Notes: generated by a model not told the origin, from the sequence alone. A stretch of 31,024 nucleotides of DNA from RGIG1668 sp045124495 (GCA_045124495.1 JBGVLX010000032.1:1-31024), one strand, 5' to 3'. Positions 1 to 7,346 are shown, counted from the stretch's first letter. Program-made: numbers and translations.

Positions 1-615
1 CAGATAATACATAAAATCCACAAATGATATATATTGTCCAAAAAATTGACTGAACAAATTGTTAATCAGTAAAATAATCAGTGCGGCACACATCATACTG
101 GATATATTTTTCATATACAATGATAAAAACACCAAAAACAAGACCAAGGTTACCTGAGTCACAGCTAATAACAATATTTGCAGAAAGTATTTCGGTGCGG
201 AATCAAATACATGGTTTCCCCAAAACAAAAACCCAATACCAATACTAAGTAAAATCACGAATAAGAAACAAAGCAAAGTAGCAATTAAAATACTAGCAAT
301 TTTCCCCATCAATAGTTGCTTTTTTGAAACACCATTCAGAAGAGGCTGTTTGAACATTCCATTCGCCCGTTCTCCACTAATTAATACTGCACAGAAAAAG
401 CTTAGAAATAAAGGGCCAATAATATCAATATATGATTGCATACAAAGTATCGGAAAATTTCCCCCTGCATAATATTCCATTCCTGTATTTGCGGAATTGT
501 CTGTACATTGAAATGCATTCGAAATAATAAGTGCAGCCATTATAACAAAATACAGATATAATAATTTTTGCCTGTTTAAACGCTTTAGCTGTAGCTTCAA
601 TAATTCTGTTACCAT
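1..615 (-). CDS. ABC-2 type transporter permease, 3' end beyond the window
   Basis: The minus-strand frame starts at ATG 615 and stays open for 205 codons to base 1, so the C-terminus lies outside the window. A TAGGAGGA ribosome binding site sits just upstream of the ATG. The start reads MVTELLKLQLKRLN, then several hydrophobic membrane segments follow. The motif GERANGMFKQPLLNGVSKK matches the equivalent stretch of the next gene (RAKMLYQPLLHGVSRG), so the two are paralogous permeases. It begins 8 bases after the stop of that gene and is the last visible member of the sigma/anti-sigma/ABC operon. The likely role is the membrane half of an exporter for an antibiotic or peptide; the substrate cannot be told from sequence. 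Confidence 0.85.
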   Translation of the reverse strand, partial: MVTELLKLQLKRLNRQKLLYLYFVIMAALIISNAFQCTDNSANTGMEYYAGGNFPILCMQSYIDIIGPLFLSFFCAVLISGERANGMFKQPLLNGVSKKQLLMGKIASILIATLLCFLFVILLSIGIGFLFWGNHVFDSAPKYFLQILLLAVTQVTLVLFLVFLSLYMKNISSMMCAALIILLINNLFSQFFGQYISFVDFMYYL

Positions 616-623
616 TTTTCCTC

Positions 624-1388
624 CTAAAAATCCAGCTTTTTTATTTTGTTTCTTGTAAACCGATAAAAGAAAATACCATATATCACCATAATGGTAATTC
701 CCCAAATAACATCTTTGAATGGAATCTCCTGGTATTCATACGAGAACATCCAAAGATGAGGGTAATATCCCATCCATATTTTTTTCAAAAATAATACGTT
801 CGTGCTACAAATAAAGGAATCCAATATCATATAAATAATGGTTATTACGATTGTCTTCCATGTGTTCCATGTCCCGATGCAAAGTGCAATCATTCCAAGA
901 GTTACACATGACATATAAACACCTGACAATACATATTTTACCACTGTTCTCATGAAAGCTTCTATTTCAAAAATGCTATATCCCCACCGCATAAAAGCCG
1001 TTATGTAATTTATAATTGCTATGAATAAAACAAAAATCATTGACATACCAACAGCAACAAGAACTTTTGATTTTATCATTCCCCCGCGGCTTACTCCATG
1101 CAATAAAGGCTGATATAACATTTTCGCTCTATCCTCGTTACAAAAGTATAGAGTAAGCAGAAATACCTGAAAAAGAATACCTACCGTTCCTATATAAAAT
1201 CTCATCATGAATTCAGGAAAATTCTCTTCCCCTACAATTGCAATATCTATATTCAACATTTCCTCCATTTGGGGCGATGAAATAAGAAAGGAATAGCAGA
1301 AAGATGCTGTAAGAAAACACGCAAAAAAAATATAAATCAATTTCTGCCTGAACATTTTCTTGGCATATAATTTTGTTAATGTATGCAT
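624..1388 (-). CDS. ABC-2 type transporter permease
   Basis: 254 residues with about six hydrophobic segments (near residues 17-34, 65-83, 110-130, 150-170, 178-195 and 225-245) and no soluble domain, as in the membrane subunits of BcrA/B- or lantibiotic-immunity-type exporters. The ATG at 1388 has GGAGG nine bases upstream, inside the end of the ATPase gene, which it overlaps by 13 bases. A motif shared with the downstream permease (QPLLHGVSRG) suggests an ancient duplication and a heteromeric transporter. The context (ECF sigma, anti-sigma, ATPase) suggests induction by envelope stress. The substrate is unknown. Confidence 0.85.
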   Translation of the reverse strand: MHTLTKLYAKKMFRQKLIYIFFACFLTASFCYSFLISSPQMEEMLNIDIAIVGEENFPEFMMRFYIGTVGILFQVFLLTLYFCNEDRAKMLYQPLLHGVSRGGMIKSKVLVAVGMSMIFVLFIAIINYITAFMRWGYSIFEIEAFMRTVVKYVLSGVYMSCVTLGMIALCIGTWNTWKTIVITIIYMILDSFICSTNVLFLKKIWMGYYPHLWMFSYEYQEIPFKDVIWGITIMVIYGIFFYRFTRNKIKKLDF

Positions 1389-2299
1389 TGCTCTAATCCT
1401 CCTGTCAATTTAAAAAACAAATCCTGTAGCGAATTCTTCCTCATAGAAAGATAGCTAATATGCAGATTACTTTCCACAATCTTTTTAATAAATTCATCTA
1501 AATTGACATTCTCAAGTTTTAGGGTAAATTGATTTCCTTTGCGTGATTTAAGACTTACCCCGTAAAAGTAAGGCAACGCATTCTCAAAAACTTCCGTTTC
1601 TTCCAGTACACAGTCCACAATATTGGTTGTTTCAGATAAGATTTCTTCCGTCTTTCCTTGCAAAATGCTTTTTCCCTTATCCAGAATTAAAATATCCGTA
1701 CAAAATTCTTCCATATCATGCAACAAGTGTGAAGAAAGAATAAATGTTATTTTTTTATCCTGTGCCATATCACAAATCATGCGGTAAAGGCTGATTTGTC
1801 CTTGAGGGTCTAATCCATTTGCTGGTTCATCTAAAATAATAAGTTTCGGTTCTCCTAACATAGCTCTCGCTAATGCCAGTCTTTGCTTCATTCCAAGAGA
1901 AAAATTTTTTACTTTCTTTTCTGCCTGAGCAAGAAGTCCCACATAATCAAGTAATTCCATGCCCTGCCCACTGTAACTGTCTTTATGCAGACAAGCAAAA
2001 TATTCTATATTTTCTTTGGCACTTAATTCCTCATAAAAACTAGGGCTATCCAGTGCTGCACCCACTTTTGACAGAGCCAGCCCCGGATTAGCATCTAATG
2101 ATACGCCATTTATCACGATTTTCCCTTTGTCTTTCGAGCATAAGTTTGTAATCATTTTTAAGGTGGTGGTTTTCCCTGCCCCATTGGTTCCAAGCAACCC
2201 CATAATACTTCCGGGAGTTAAATCAAAACATACATTTTCAACAGCCACTTCCTTTTTAAACACTTTTCTTATATTTTCCACTTCCATTATTTTCTCCAT
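1376..2299 (-). CDS. ABC transporter ATP-binding protein
   Basis: 307 residues. Walker A GTNGAGKT lies at about 37-44, the ABC signature NFSLGMKQ at about 132-139, and Walker B LIILDEPANGLDPQG starts at about 153, followed by the switch histidine in LSSHLLHD. The last 90 residues after the nucleotide-binding domain are typical of the BcrA/CcmA-like drug-export ATPases. ATG 2299 has GGGAGGG eight bases upstream. The gene overlaps the anti-sigma gene by 13 bases and the permease gene by 13 bases, so the products are probably made in balanced amounts. It energises export through the two permeases encoded next to it. Confidence 0.95.
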   Translation of the reverse strand: MEKIMEVENIRKVFKKEVAVENVCFDLTPGSIMGLLGTNGAGKTTTLKMITNLCSKDKGKIVINGVSLDANPGLALSKVGAALDSPSFYEELSAKENIEYFACLHKDSYSGQGMELLDYVGLLAQAEKKVKNFSLGMKQRLALARAMLGEPKLIILDEPANGLDPQGQISLYRMICDMAQDKKITFILSSHLLHDMEEFCTDILILDKGKSILQGKTEEILSETTNIVDCVLEETEVFENALPYFYGVSLKSRKGNQFTLKLENVNLDEFIKKIVESNLHISYLSMRKNSLQDLFFKLTGGLEQCIH

Positions 2300-3045
2300 T
2301 TTTTCACCCTCCCAATAATTCCAAACAATACTGCTCCAATGACTTCCCCAAGTCCATTTCCAATAAAGTTATGCATGCTCCATAAGTCATTCAGGGCATA
2401 GTCTCCAGTCATCAATTTGGTAACATAATTCCCTATGAGTACCATGACCATAAACACTGCTACGCAGTCCCAAATATTCCATTTCAATGCACATCTGCAA
2501 AGCACCGGAACCCAGGTAATGCCCAACCATAATAGCATAATCGGAAAGCCATAACGAAAAATCCAAACTGTTCCTACATCCATAAAATAATATCTGCTTA
2601 TCTGTATAGTAGAAAGTAAAATGAAGGTTCCAACGCTTATCACCGACATAGTAATATAACCTTTATTTTTTTTACATAACAAGAGGGCGTACATAAAGGC
2701 ATTTGCAAATATAATCGCTGTTCCTGCAATGAGTGACCAAGTCAGTCCCTTATTTATTGCCAAATCCACTATGGTACAAACAAGTATGGCAGCAAAACTA
2801 AGTCCCCCTAAACCATAAAGAAAATACATTTGTTTTGTCTTTTTCAAAAATCTTTTTACCTCTCCAGCCTCTTTCGGCTGTTCTTCTTTTTCCAAATCCA
2901 AAGCCATATTTTGATACATTTGGGTACAGTCTTTACAATGTTCTAAATGATTTTCTATACTTTTCTTAGAAACATCACTTACCATTTCATCCACATAAAG
3001 AGGAAGCAAATCTTTTACAATTTCACATGCTAATTCTTTGTTCAT
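2287..3045 (-). CDS. Zinc-finger membrane anti-sigma factor
   Basis: 252 residues. The N-terminus carries a zf-HC2 motif, H33-x3-C37-x2-C40, with C7 as possible further ligand, which is the anti-sigma zinc-binding domain that holds ECF sigma factors. After a linker there are about six membrane segments, many more than the single span of most zf-HC2 anti-sigma factors. Start and sigma stop overlap as ATGA (3042-3045), the usual coupling of sigma and anti-sigma. It should keep the sigma factor below inactive until an envelope signal. The multi-span C-terminus might itself sense the transported compound; that is inference. Confidence 0.85.
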   Translation of the reverse strand: MNKELACEIVKDLLPLYVDEMVSDVSKKSIENHLEHCKDCTQMYQNMALDLEKEEQPKEAGEVKRFLKKTKQMYFLYGLGGLSFAAILVCTIVDLAINKGLTWSLIAGTAIIFANAFMYALLLCKKNKGYITMSVISVGTFILLSTIQISRYYFMDVGTVWIFRYGFPIMLLWLGITWVPVLCRCALKWNIWDCVAVFMVMVLIGNYVTKLMTGDYALNDLWSMHNFIGNGLGEVIGAVLFGIIGRVKKWRK

Positions 3046-3527
3046 TTTCTCATTCCTTTCATCAATTCTTGTTTTCCCCTATAATAGGTTACTCTTGCCC
3101 AGTTTTCTGTTTTTCCCATAACATCTGCAATTTCAGAAAACTTTAAATCTCCTGCAAGCCGCAGATACATCACTTCCCTTGTGACATCATCTAAGTTATG
3201 CATGAGGCGGAAGATTTCCACCTTTTCTAATTTGTTCAGACAATCATATTCCACATTCTCATTAGACGCCATAGTATCGTCTAATTCCGTAAACTTGTGC
3301 TTGTTTCTTTTTTCAAGTTCCTTATACCAAAGATTTTTAGCAATCTGACATAACCAAACAGAAATTTTGCAATCGCCCCTGAATTTATCTATTCCTTTTA
3401 TGGCTTGAAAAAAAGTTTCCTGTGTCAGTTCTTCTGCCAATTGTGTATCCTGGGTTAAGCCACACAAATATTTATATATAATTGCCGCATTTTTTCGATA
3501 TATTTCATCTATCTTCGCTTTATCCAT
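3042..3527 (-). CDS. ECF-type RNA polymerase sigma factor
   Basis: 161 residues, normal for the extracytoplasmic-function family. Sigma region 2 is visible at about 10-80 (IIYKYLCGLTQD...ELTQETFFQA, then FRGDCKISVWLCQIAKN), and the region 4 helix-turn-helix at about 105-158 (FSEIADVMGKTENWARVTYY). ATG 3527 has GAGGTG upstream. It heads the operon sigma - anti-sigma - ABC ATPase - permease - permease, so it most likely directs its own transcription when the anti-sigma factor lets go. Confidence 0.93.
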   Translation of the reverse strand: MDKAKIDEIYRKNAAIIYKYLCGLTQDTQLAEELTQETFFQAIKGIDKFRGDCKISVWLCQIAKNLWYKELEKRNKHKFTELDDTMASNENVEYDCLNKLEKVEIFRLMHNLDDVTREVMYLRLAGDLKFSEIADVMGKTENWARVTYYRGKQELMKGMRK

Positions 3528-3543
3528 TTTTTTTGCACCTCAT

Positions 3544-3577
3544 ATTATAAGTTCTTTGAAAGGGCAATTCGTTACAA
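3544..3577 (-). promoter_or_regulatory. Candidate promoter of the sigma/ABC operon
   Basis: On the minus strand a TATAAT hexamer (3544-3549) lies about 17 bases before the sigma start codon, and a TGTAAC element (3572-3577) lies 22 bases further upstream. TGTAAC could be the -35 part of an ECF-type autoregulated promoter. The spacing does not fit a housekeeping promoter, so which factor uses it is open. Confidence 0.3.
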
Positions 3578-3661
3578 AAAATTTTAATTTTTTTGTTTTT
3601 AGTTTTTGTGTTTTCTTTGTATTCATATTTTGCCATAATTACATTTGTATTTCCACCCATT

Positions 3662-3693
3662 TTAAAAGGGCATAACTTTCGTCATGCCCTTCA
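3662..3693 (-). terminator. Rho-independent terminator
   Basis: Inverted repeat AAGGGCAT (3666-3673) / ATGCCCTT (3684-3691), with a T-rich tract on the minus-strand side. It lies downstream of the P-loop gene ending at 3749 and separates it from the sigma operon. Confidence 0.7.
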
Positions 3694-3748
3694 AACTATT
3701 TTATTTTCTCGTTAATATTTTGTTCTAAATTGAAAATTTCATCATGTT

Positions 3749-4225
3749 CTATTCTCTAAGCATTATATAATAAAACTTTTTTTCTCCTTGTAATCTATGA
3801 TTATTCCAGTCATTTTCAATGGTCAATTTCATATTTTTTGCATCCTCGAAATTTACATTACGTTTTTTACAGTGTTCTTGCAACAAATCGTCTTCAATAT
3901 CAAGATAAACCACTACATTACAATCAAGTATGACCGTACCAAACATAGGAACGCCATTTTCTATTTTAATTTTTTTGCAAATAAGATTATCAAAATAATC
4001 TCCTATCTCCTTGGTCCATGGTTTCTGACAGATGAAATTTTTTTCTTCTTGCGTTAGAAGTGGCCATAAAACCTCATCCATATCAACACAATTAGGAATT
4101 TTATCAAGTAATGTTGATTTTCCACAACAAGTTGTCCCTATGACACAAATTTTTTCTTCCTTGTGCATTTCAAATATTGCTTCTAAAGTATTTATAGTTT
4201 CTCGTGATGATGTATGTATTGCCAT
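3749..4225 (-). CDS. Small P-loop NTPase or kinase-like protein
   Basis: 158 residues with a Walker A motif GTTCCGKST at about 29-37, then DMDEVLWPLL and, near residue 110, VVYLDIEDDLLQEHCKKR, which resembles the lid region of shikimate- or adenylate-kinase-like small-molecule kinases. No specific family is recognised. ATG 4225 has GGAGGAGAT immediately upstream. The gene follows a 78-residue unknown gene by 26 bases in the same direction, and a terminator lies after it. It could be a nucleoside or small-molecule kinase; the substrate is unknown. Confidence 0.65.
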   Translation of the reverse strand: MAIHTSSRETINTLEAIFEMHKEEKICVIGTTCCGKSTLLDKIPNCVDMDEVLWPLLTQEEKNFICQKPWTKEIGDYFDNLICKKIKIENGVPMFGTVILDCNVVVYLDIEDDLLQEHCKKRNVNFEDAKNMKLTIENDWNNHRLQGEKKFYYIMLRE

Positions 4226-4251
4226 ATCTCCTCCATCATATATCTATTTTT

Positions 4252-4488
4252 TTATTCTAATATATTTTTGTAGTAATGATTTCCTATCAACATAGCCTTA
4301 ATTGACTCAAATTTGCATTCGCATAATTTTTCGCATAAAGCAAGAACCTCATCATTCTTATAATCATATACCTTATATTTCTTTATTTCATCTTCTAAAT
4401 GAAATAAAAACACAACTTCCTTTTCTGTAAGATATTCATTCCAATATCCTGTCTCAAGATGATTTACTATAAATTCTTCCCATATCAT
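4252..4488 (-). CDS. Hypothetical protein, 78 residues
   Basis: A short acidic, soluble protein beginning MIWEEFIVNHLETGYWNEY, with no recognised motif, signal or membrane segment. Aromatic and charged residues alternate as in small immunity-like or helical proteins, but no family is claimed. No convincing ribosome binding site precedes ATG 4488, so translation may depend on the gene fragment just upstream. The 26-base gap to the P-loop gene suggests a shared transcript. Confidence 0.5.
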   Translation of the reverse strand: MIWEEFIVNHLETGYWNEYLTEKEVVFLFHLEDEIKKYKVYDYKNDEVLALCEKLCECKFESIKAMLIGNHYYKNILE

Positions 4489-4496
4489 GCTTTTTT

Positions 4497-4681
4497 TTAT
4501 GAAAAAGCAACCATATAATTATCTCCATCATTTTGAACAATAAACCCTTGTTCCTTTAATTCCATAATCGAACTGTCTATGCCCATAACATATGAATAAT
4601 ACATTCCTCTGCCTCCAAGAATTCAAATATCTTTCCATTGACATGAAAACATACGTTTGTTACAATATTATCAGGTGCTAC
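4497..4681 (-). pseudogene. Broken remnant of an unknown gene
   Basis: Two minus-strand frames abut here. Codons from 4681 read APDNIVTNVCFHVNGKIFEF and then run to a stop. A -1/+1 shift at about 4615 gives LGGRGMYYSYVMGIDSS, ending ...GDNYMVAFS at 4497. Together they look like one ~60-residue C-terminal stretch with a frameshift. Alternatively a 35-residue ORF alone (4497-4604, ATG with GGAGG seven bases upstream) could be translated. The upstream edge of the remnant touches the toxin-antitoxin cassette. Confidence 0.4.
4638..4666 (+). promoter_or_regulatory. Promoter of the small toxin peptide
   Basis: TTGACA (4638-4643), a 17-base spacer and TACAAT (4661-4666) on the plus strand. Predicted transcription start is about 4673, just before the inverted-repeat motif GTGCTACC, giving a leader of about 100 nt before the toxin ATG. 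Confidence 0.7.
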
Positions 4682-4775
4682 CATAACGGTAGGCGGTTAG
4701 TCTTCTACGGAGGACTGTGACCTCTGATTACATAGAAATCTGTTTACAGAAATCTTACTATAGGAGGATTTGCTT

Positions 4776-4874
4776 ATGCTCACCATCGAAAGCTTGATTG
4801 CTGTCATCAGCTTATGCTTGACTTGCTTCAGTCTTGGCTATTCGCTTGGTCGTAATAGCAAGACACAAAAATAA
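4776..4874 (+). CDS. Small hydrophobic peptide, candidate type I toxin
   Basis: A 32-residue peptide beginning MLTIESLIAVISLCLTCF and ending in a basic, polar tail (GRNSKTQK). One membrane segment followed by a charged tail is the shape of type I toxins such as Fst, TxpA and BsrG. ATG 4776 has AGGAGG eight bases upstream, and its stop codon lies inside the terminator stem. A strong promoter 100 bases upstream drives it, and an antisense RNA faces it from the other side. Toxicity is inferred from architecture and context, not from a recognised named family. Confidence 0.7.
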   Translation: MLTIESLIAVISLCLTCFSLGYSLGRNSKTQK

Positions 4875-4910
4875 CCGCCCTGTCCTGACAAAACTTTGGC
4901 GGTTATTTTT
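4867..4910. terminator. Bidirectional terminator shared by toxin and antisense RNA
   Basis: A perfect 13-bp stem, AAAAATAACCGCC (4867-4879) / GGCGGTTATTTTT (4898-4910), with an 18-base loop. A U-tract follows on both strands. Toxin mRNA ends here from the left and the facing RNA from the right, so the two transcripts overlap through this hairpin. Confidence 0.9.
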
Positions 4911-4959
4911 ATAACTACTAAACAAATCAGACTAACCGTCTATCGGTAGCACTTTTTCT
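4868..4959 (-). ncRNA. Candidate antisense RNA antitoxin
   Basis: The predicted transcript starts about 4959, seven bases after a minus-strand TAATAT box, and ends at the shared terminator, giving about 90 nt. It contains no start codon with a ribosome binding site. Its 3' half is fully complementary to the toxin mRNA terminator hairpin, and its CTACCG (4942-4949 region) is complementary to CGGTAG in the toxin leader (about 4687-4692), a possible seed contact. Convergent genes sharing a terminator follow the plan of fst/RNAII and txpA/RatA. Confidence 0.6.
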
Positions 4960-4965
4960 ACCATC

Positions 4966-4994
4966 ATATTACCACTAAGATTTCCCTGTGTCAA
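4966..4994 (-). promoter_or_regulatory. Promoter of the antisense RNA
   Basis: Minus strand: TTGACA (4989-4994), a 17-base spacer and TAATAT (4966-4971). A perfect -35 box makes this one of the strongest promoters in the window, as expected for a constitutively made, unstable antitoxin RNA. The stop codon of the 53-residue ORF upstream overlaps its -35 box. Confidence 0.8.
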
Positions 4995-5152
4995 CTCTTC
5001 AACTCAAAATTACGAATTGTTCCTAGCCCATATTTTGTTTCAATATGCTTATCAGGTGTCAGTTTCTCCTCATCCACCTGATAAATAAGATTAATTTCAT
5101 TTTGTGACATTTCTTCATTACCTGTATTCAAATTGATTTTATCCAAATTCAT
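4991..5152 (-). CDS. 53-residue ORF, possibly a truncated gene
   Basis: ATG 5152 overlaps the stop of the upstream acetyltransferase gene as ATGA, so it is likely translated by coupling. The product starts MNLDKINLNTGNEEMSQNE, is hydrophilic and acidic and has no recognised domain. Its TGA stop (4991-4993) falls in the TTGACA of the antisense promoter, exactly where the repeated cassette begins, so the reading frame was probably cut by the insertion. The remnant on the far side of the cassette (from 4681) is in the same frame, 309 bases away, and could be the missing 3' part. Confidence 0.5.
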   Translation of the reverse strand: MNLDKINLNTGNEEMSQNEINLIYQVDEEKLTPDKHIETKYGLGTIRNFELKS

Positions 5153-5667
5153 TTTTCTATTTTCCAATCGTCCTTTGACATTCTATATTCATAGGATGGA
5201 ATTTCTTTTTTGAAACTCTCTGAATAGAACTTTCCTTCCTGCATGAATTTAAATCCCATCTTCTCAATCAGATTTTTAGATGAAATATTATTCTGAAAAC
5301 AGCATGCCCATACATATAAAATATCTTTAGAAAATAAATCATCCAACACTCCAGAGATTACTTCCGTCATAATTCCTTGTCGGTGATATTGATGATTTAA
5401 AGCGAAGCCCAATTCCTTTGTATCGGAACGCCCCTCTTCTGAATCCGCATGAACTGCAATGTATCCAATCACTTTGTTTGTATTTTTTGCAACAATTGCA
5501 AAAATATTTTCATTTAATATCCACTGCTCCAAAACCTTTTTTGTTTCCTCAATATTTTTATGTGCACTCCATCCAACCATCTCTATTTCCGGCTGGCTAC
5601 AAAATTCGTACATATCATTTATATCTTGCCTGCAAAAATTTCTTAAATAAACTTTATCCACCTGCAC
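5149..5667 (-). CDS. GNAT family N-acetyltransferase (RimJ/RimL-like)
   Basis: 172 residues. The fold is visible from LRNFCRQDINDMYEF (start of the RimJ/L-type domain) through VIGYIAVHADSEEGRSDTKELGFAL and the acetyl-CoA loop YHRQGIMTEVISGVL, to the C-terminal NLIEKMGFKF motif. The start is a GTG at 5667 with GGAAGG seven bases upstream; it overlaps the end of the frameshifted acetyltransferase. Such enzymes transfer acetyl from acetyl-CoA to an amine on a protein, antibiotic or small molecule. The substrate is unknown. It is the fourth gene of a tetR-led operon. Confidence 0.85.
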   Translation of the reverse strand: MQVDKVYLRNFCRQDINDMYEFCSQPEIEMVGWSAHKNIEETKKVLEQWILNENIFAIVAKNTNKVIGYIAVHADSEEGRSDTKELGFALNHQYHRQGIMTEVISGVLDDLFSKDILYVWACCFQNNISSKNLIEKMGFKFMQEGKFYSESFKKEIPSYEYRMSKDDWKIEK

Positions 5668-6175
5668 TGAACACCTTCCCGTTTCACTTTTCCATTATTA
5701 CACTCATAAGGAATATCCTTCTCATATTGAAAACCAAGCTTTTTCATTACATTTCCGGACGCCTGATTTTCTTTTGCATATCTTCCGACGACCTCCGCAA
5801 GACCAAGTACTTTGTTTGCGAAAAGAAGCACTTGTCTCACTGCCTCTGTTGCATAACCTTGCTTCCAATTTTTTTTCCAAGATTATACGCAATCTCCCAG
5901 TTTTGGACTTCTTCCTCATAATAAATAAGAACCGTTCCAATTAATTCATCCGTCTCTTTTTTGACAATCGCAAATCGAAACCAATCCTCTTTTTCAATCT
6001 GTCCCAGTTCGTACAAAATCCATTCCTTTGTTTTTTCTATATCATTATGACTTGTCCAAAACATGTACTTTGCCACATCCGGGTCACTTTCCCAACATTC
6101 ATAAACAGTTCTTGCATCATCCTGCCGAAAAGGTCTTAATATCAGCCTTTTCGTTTCTAATACTGGTGTATTCAT
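5643..6175 (-). pseudogene. GNAT acetyltransferase with a frameshift in a poly-A run
   Basis: Codons from ATG 6175 (start MNTPVLETKRLILRPFRQDD, the classic RimJ/L opening) continue through FAIVKKETDELIGTVLIYYE to WEIAYNLGKK, then fail after a run of eight A (plus-strand T at about 5869-5876). Adding one A restores NWKQGYATEAVRQVLLFANK, the expected acetyl-CoA-binding helix, and the frame then runs through NVMKKLGFQYE to a stop at 5643. As read, the first frame ends at 5837. The ribosome binding site AAGGAG is intact. It could be phase variation, a recent mutation or a base-call error; the rest of the gene looks undamaged. Confidence 0.8.
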
Positions 6176-6198
6176 ATCAATCTCCTTAAACTCAAGTT

Positions 6199-6654
6199 TT
6201 ATCTCTCCATATAAAATTTTATCACTTCAACATTTCCATCCATTTCTCTGGCACCGATATTAAATCCACATCTTTCTGTATAAAATTTTATATTTTCTTC
6301 TTTATCAATAGGGGTTACCAATTCAACTTTTTTCCAATCATCACATATTGATTGCCAATATTGAAATGCCTCTGTCCCAATTCCTTTTCCTTGATATTTT
6401 GGAACGATACAGAGACACCCAATGTAGTATTCGCCGCTGCCTTGTTTTCGATAAGAAATCACACCAACCGGAACCTGACTATATGAAATTATAAATTTAG
6501 GATCATTCACAATAGATTTTTCCATCTCTTCTCTTGTTTTACCATAGCCTGGACACTCTCCATATTTTATAAAATCACTATAAAAAGCGGCATTGTATAT
6601 TTCTATCAATAAATCTGCATCTTCTATATTTGCTTTTCTATAACTGATATTCAT
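6199..6654 (-). CDS. GNAT family N-acetyltransferase
   Basis: 151 residues. It opens MNISYRKANIEDADLLIEIYN, as in single-domain GNAT enzymes. The acetyl-CoA pyrophosphate loop is IVPKYQGKGIGTEAF at about 90-104, and the C-terminal motif IKFYTERCGFNIG is typical of the family. ATG 6654 comes 3 bases after the tetR stop and has GAGG upstream. The substrate is unknown; its position directly behind tetR suggests inducible detoxification or modification of a small molecule. Confidence 0.87.
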   Translation of the reverse strand: MNISYRKANIEDADLLIEIYNAAFYSDFIKYGECPGYGKTREEMEKSIVNDPKFIISYSQVPVGVISYRKQGSGEYYIGCLCIVPKYQGKGIGTEAFQYWQSICDDWKKVELVTPIDKEENIKFYTERCGFNIGAREMDGNVEVIKFYMER

Positions 6655-6657
6655 TTT

Positions 6658-7236
6658 CTATTCCTCTATCTTTTCTTCCAGTGTTTTTATTCCCTCTATC
6701 AAAACATTTAAAGACAACTCAAAGCTTTCTGCGATTGAAACAGGATTTCCAAACGCCTCATTATTGACTAGCAGCGAAAATCCTTCTAGAAATCCTCTTA
6801 ATGTTCTAATAATATGATTGCAGTTTTCTTCTGAAATATTTAATGATGAAGTCACTTTAAACAAAACTGAAAATAGTCCTGATGTTGCTTCCATTGTTTC
6901 TGTATTCTGAAATTTATTATACCAGAGCATTGCATTGAAAAGTCCCGGATTTTCTGTCGCATATTCATAAAAAGCATGACAGCCGGCTTTTATGGCATCA
7001 TAACCACTAATGCCAATAACGGACTGAATTATCCTTTGTTCCATTTCTTTCCATCCATAAATCATCAACTGCATTTTTAAATCTTCGAGTCCACCAATAT
7101 GATTATAAAGAGAAGGCGACTTTACACCTAAATCATCTGCAAGCATTTTCAATGTGATATTTTCCAGTCCTACTTCATTTACCAGCTGTGCAGCCCTATG
7201 AATCACCATATTGGCATCAAGTCCAGTTCTTGCCAT
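6658..7236 (-). CDS. TetR/AcrR family transcriptional regulator
   Basis: 192 residues with the N-terminal TetR helix-turn-helix at about 7-55 (IHRAAQLVNEVGLENITLKM, then LGVKSPSLYNHIGGLEDL) and a helical ligand-binding domain carrying FRTLRG-like IIRTLRGFLEGFSLL near residue 145, as in the WHG-type C-terminal family. It leads an operon with three acetyltransferase genes. A strong promoter upstream overlaps a 6+6 palindrome, so autorepression relieved by a small ligand is likely. A diverged second copy of the same promoter and operator lies at 10466-10567, upstream of a sigma factor operon. Confidence 0.92.
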   Translation of the reverse strand: MARTGLDANMVIHRAAQLVNEVGLENITLKMLADDLGVKSPSLYNHIGGLEDLKMQLMIYGWKEMEQRIIQSVIGISGYDAIKAGCHAFYEYATENPGLFNAMLWYNKFQNTETMEATSGLFSVLFKVTSSLNISEENCNHIIRTLRGFLEGFSLLVNNEAFGNPVSIAESFELSLNVLIEGIKTLEEKIEE

Positions 7237-7277
7237 AATCTACCTCCATTCATACTACTAATTCTAATATAGTTCAT

Positions 7278-7307
7278 ATTATAACTAACATGATTAGTTT
7301 TTGTCAA
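7278..7307 (-). promoter_or_regulatory. tetR promoter with palindromic operator
   Basis: Minus strand: TTGACA (7302-7307), an 18-base spacer and TATAAT (7278-7283). The spacer holds the palindrome AACTAA-CATGA-TTAGTT (7283-7299), well placed to block RNA polymerase. It is the probable binding site for the TetR protein encoded downstream. Confidence 0.75.
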
Positions 7308-7313
7308 TAGAAA

Positions 7314-7339
7314 TAGACAGCTACATTTGTAACTGTCTA
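7314..7339 (-). terminator. Terminator after the KAP NTPase gene
   Basis: Stem TAGACAG (7314-7320) / CTGTCTA (7333-7339), extended inward by TACA/TGTA across one mismatch, followed on the minus strand by a moderately U-rich tract. It starts eight bases after the KAP stop codon and immediately precedes the tetR promoter. Confidence 0.6.
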
Positions 7340-7346
7340 CCTCATT

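Larger units (their letters stand above)
4675..4994. repeat. Toxin-antitoxin cassette bounded by inverted repeats
   Basis: The left end on the plus strand (GTGCTACC at 4675, then GGTTAGTCT by about 4705) is matched on the minus strand from 4952 (GTGCTACCGATAGACGG, then TTAGTCT). Thus the toxin mRNA and the facing RNA start with nearly the same sequence. Outside each end sits a TTGACA-N17-TANNAT promoter pointing inward. Partial copies of this cassette occur at 9030-9090 (right end) and 11701-11729 (toxin start), so it has been copied or moved within the island. Confidence 0.6.
7239..7340. repeat. 102-bp repeat, copy 1 (tetR promoter plus KAP terminator)
   Basis: Aligns without a gap to 10466-10567 (offset 3227, about 85 percent identical by eye). 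It contains the tetR ribosome-binding region, -10 and -35 boxes, the AACTAA/TTAGTT operator and the terminator of the gene upstream. Operator arms are conserved between copies while the operator centre differs, which suggests selection on the arms. Confidence 0.85.
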
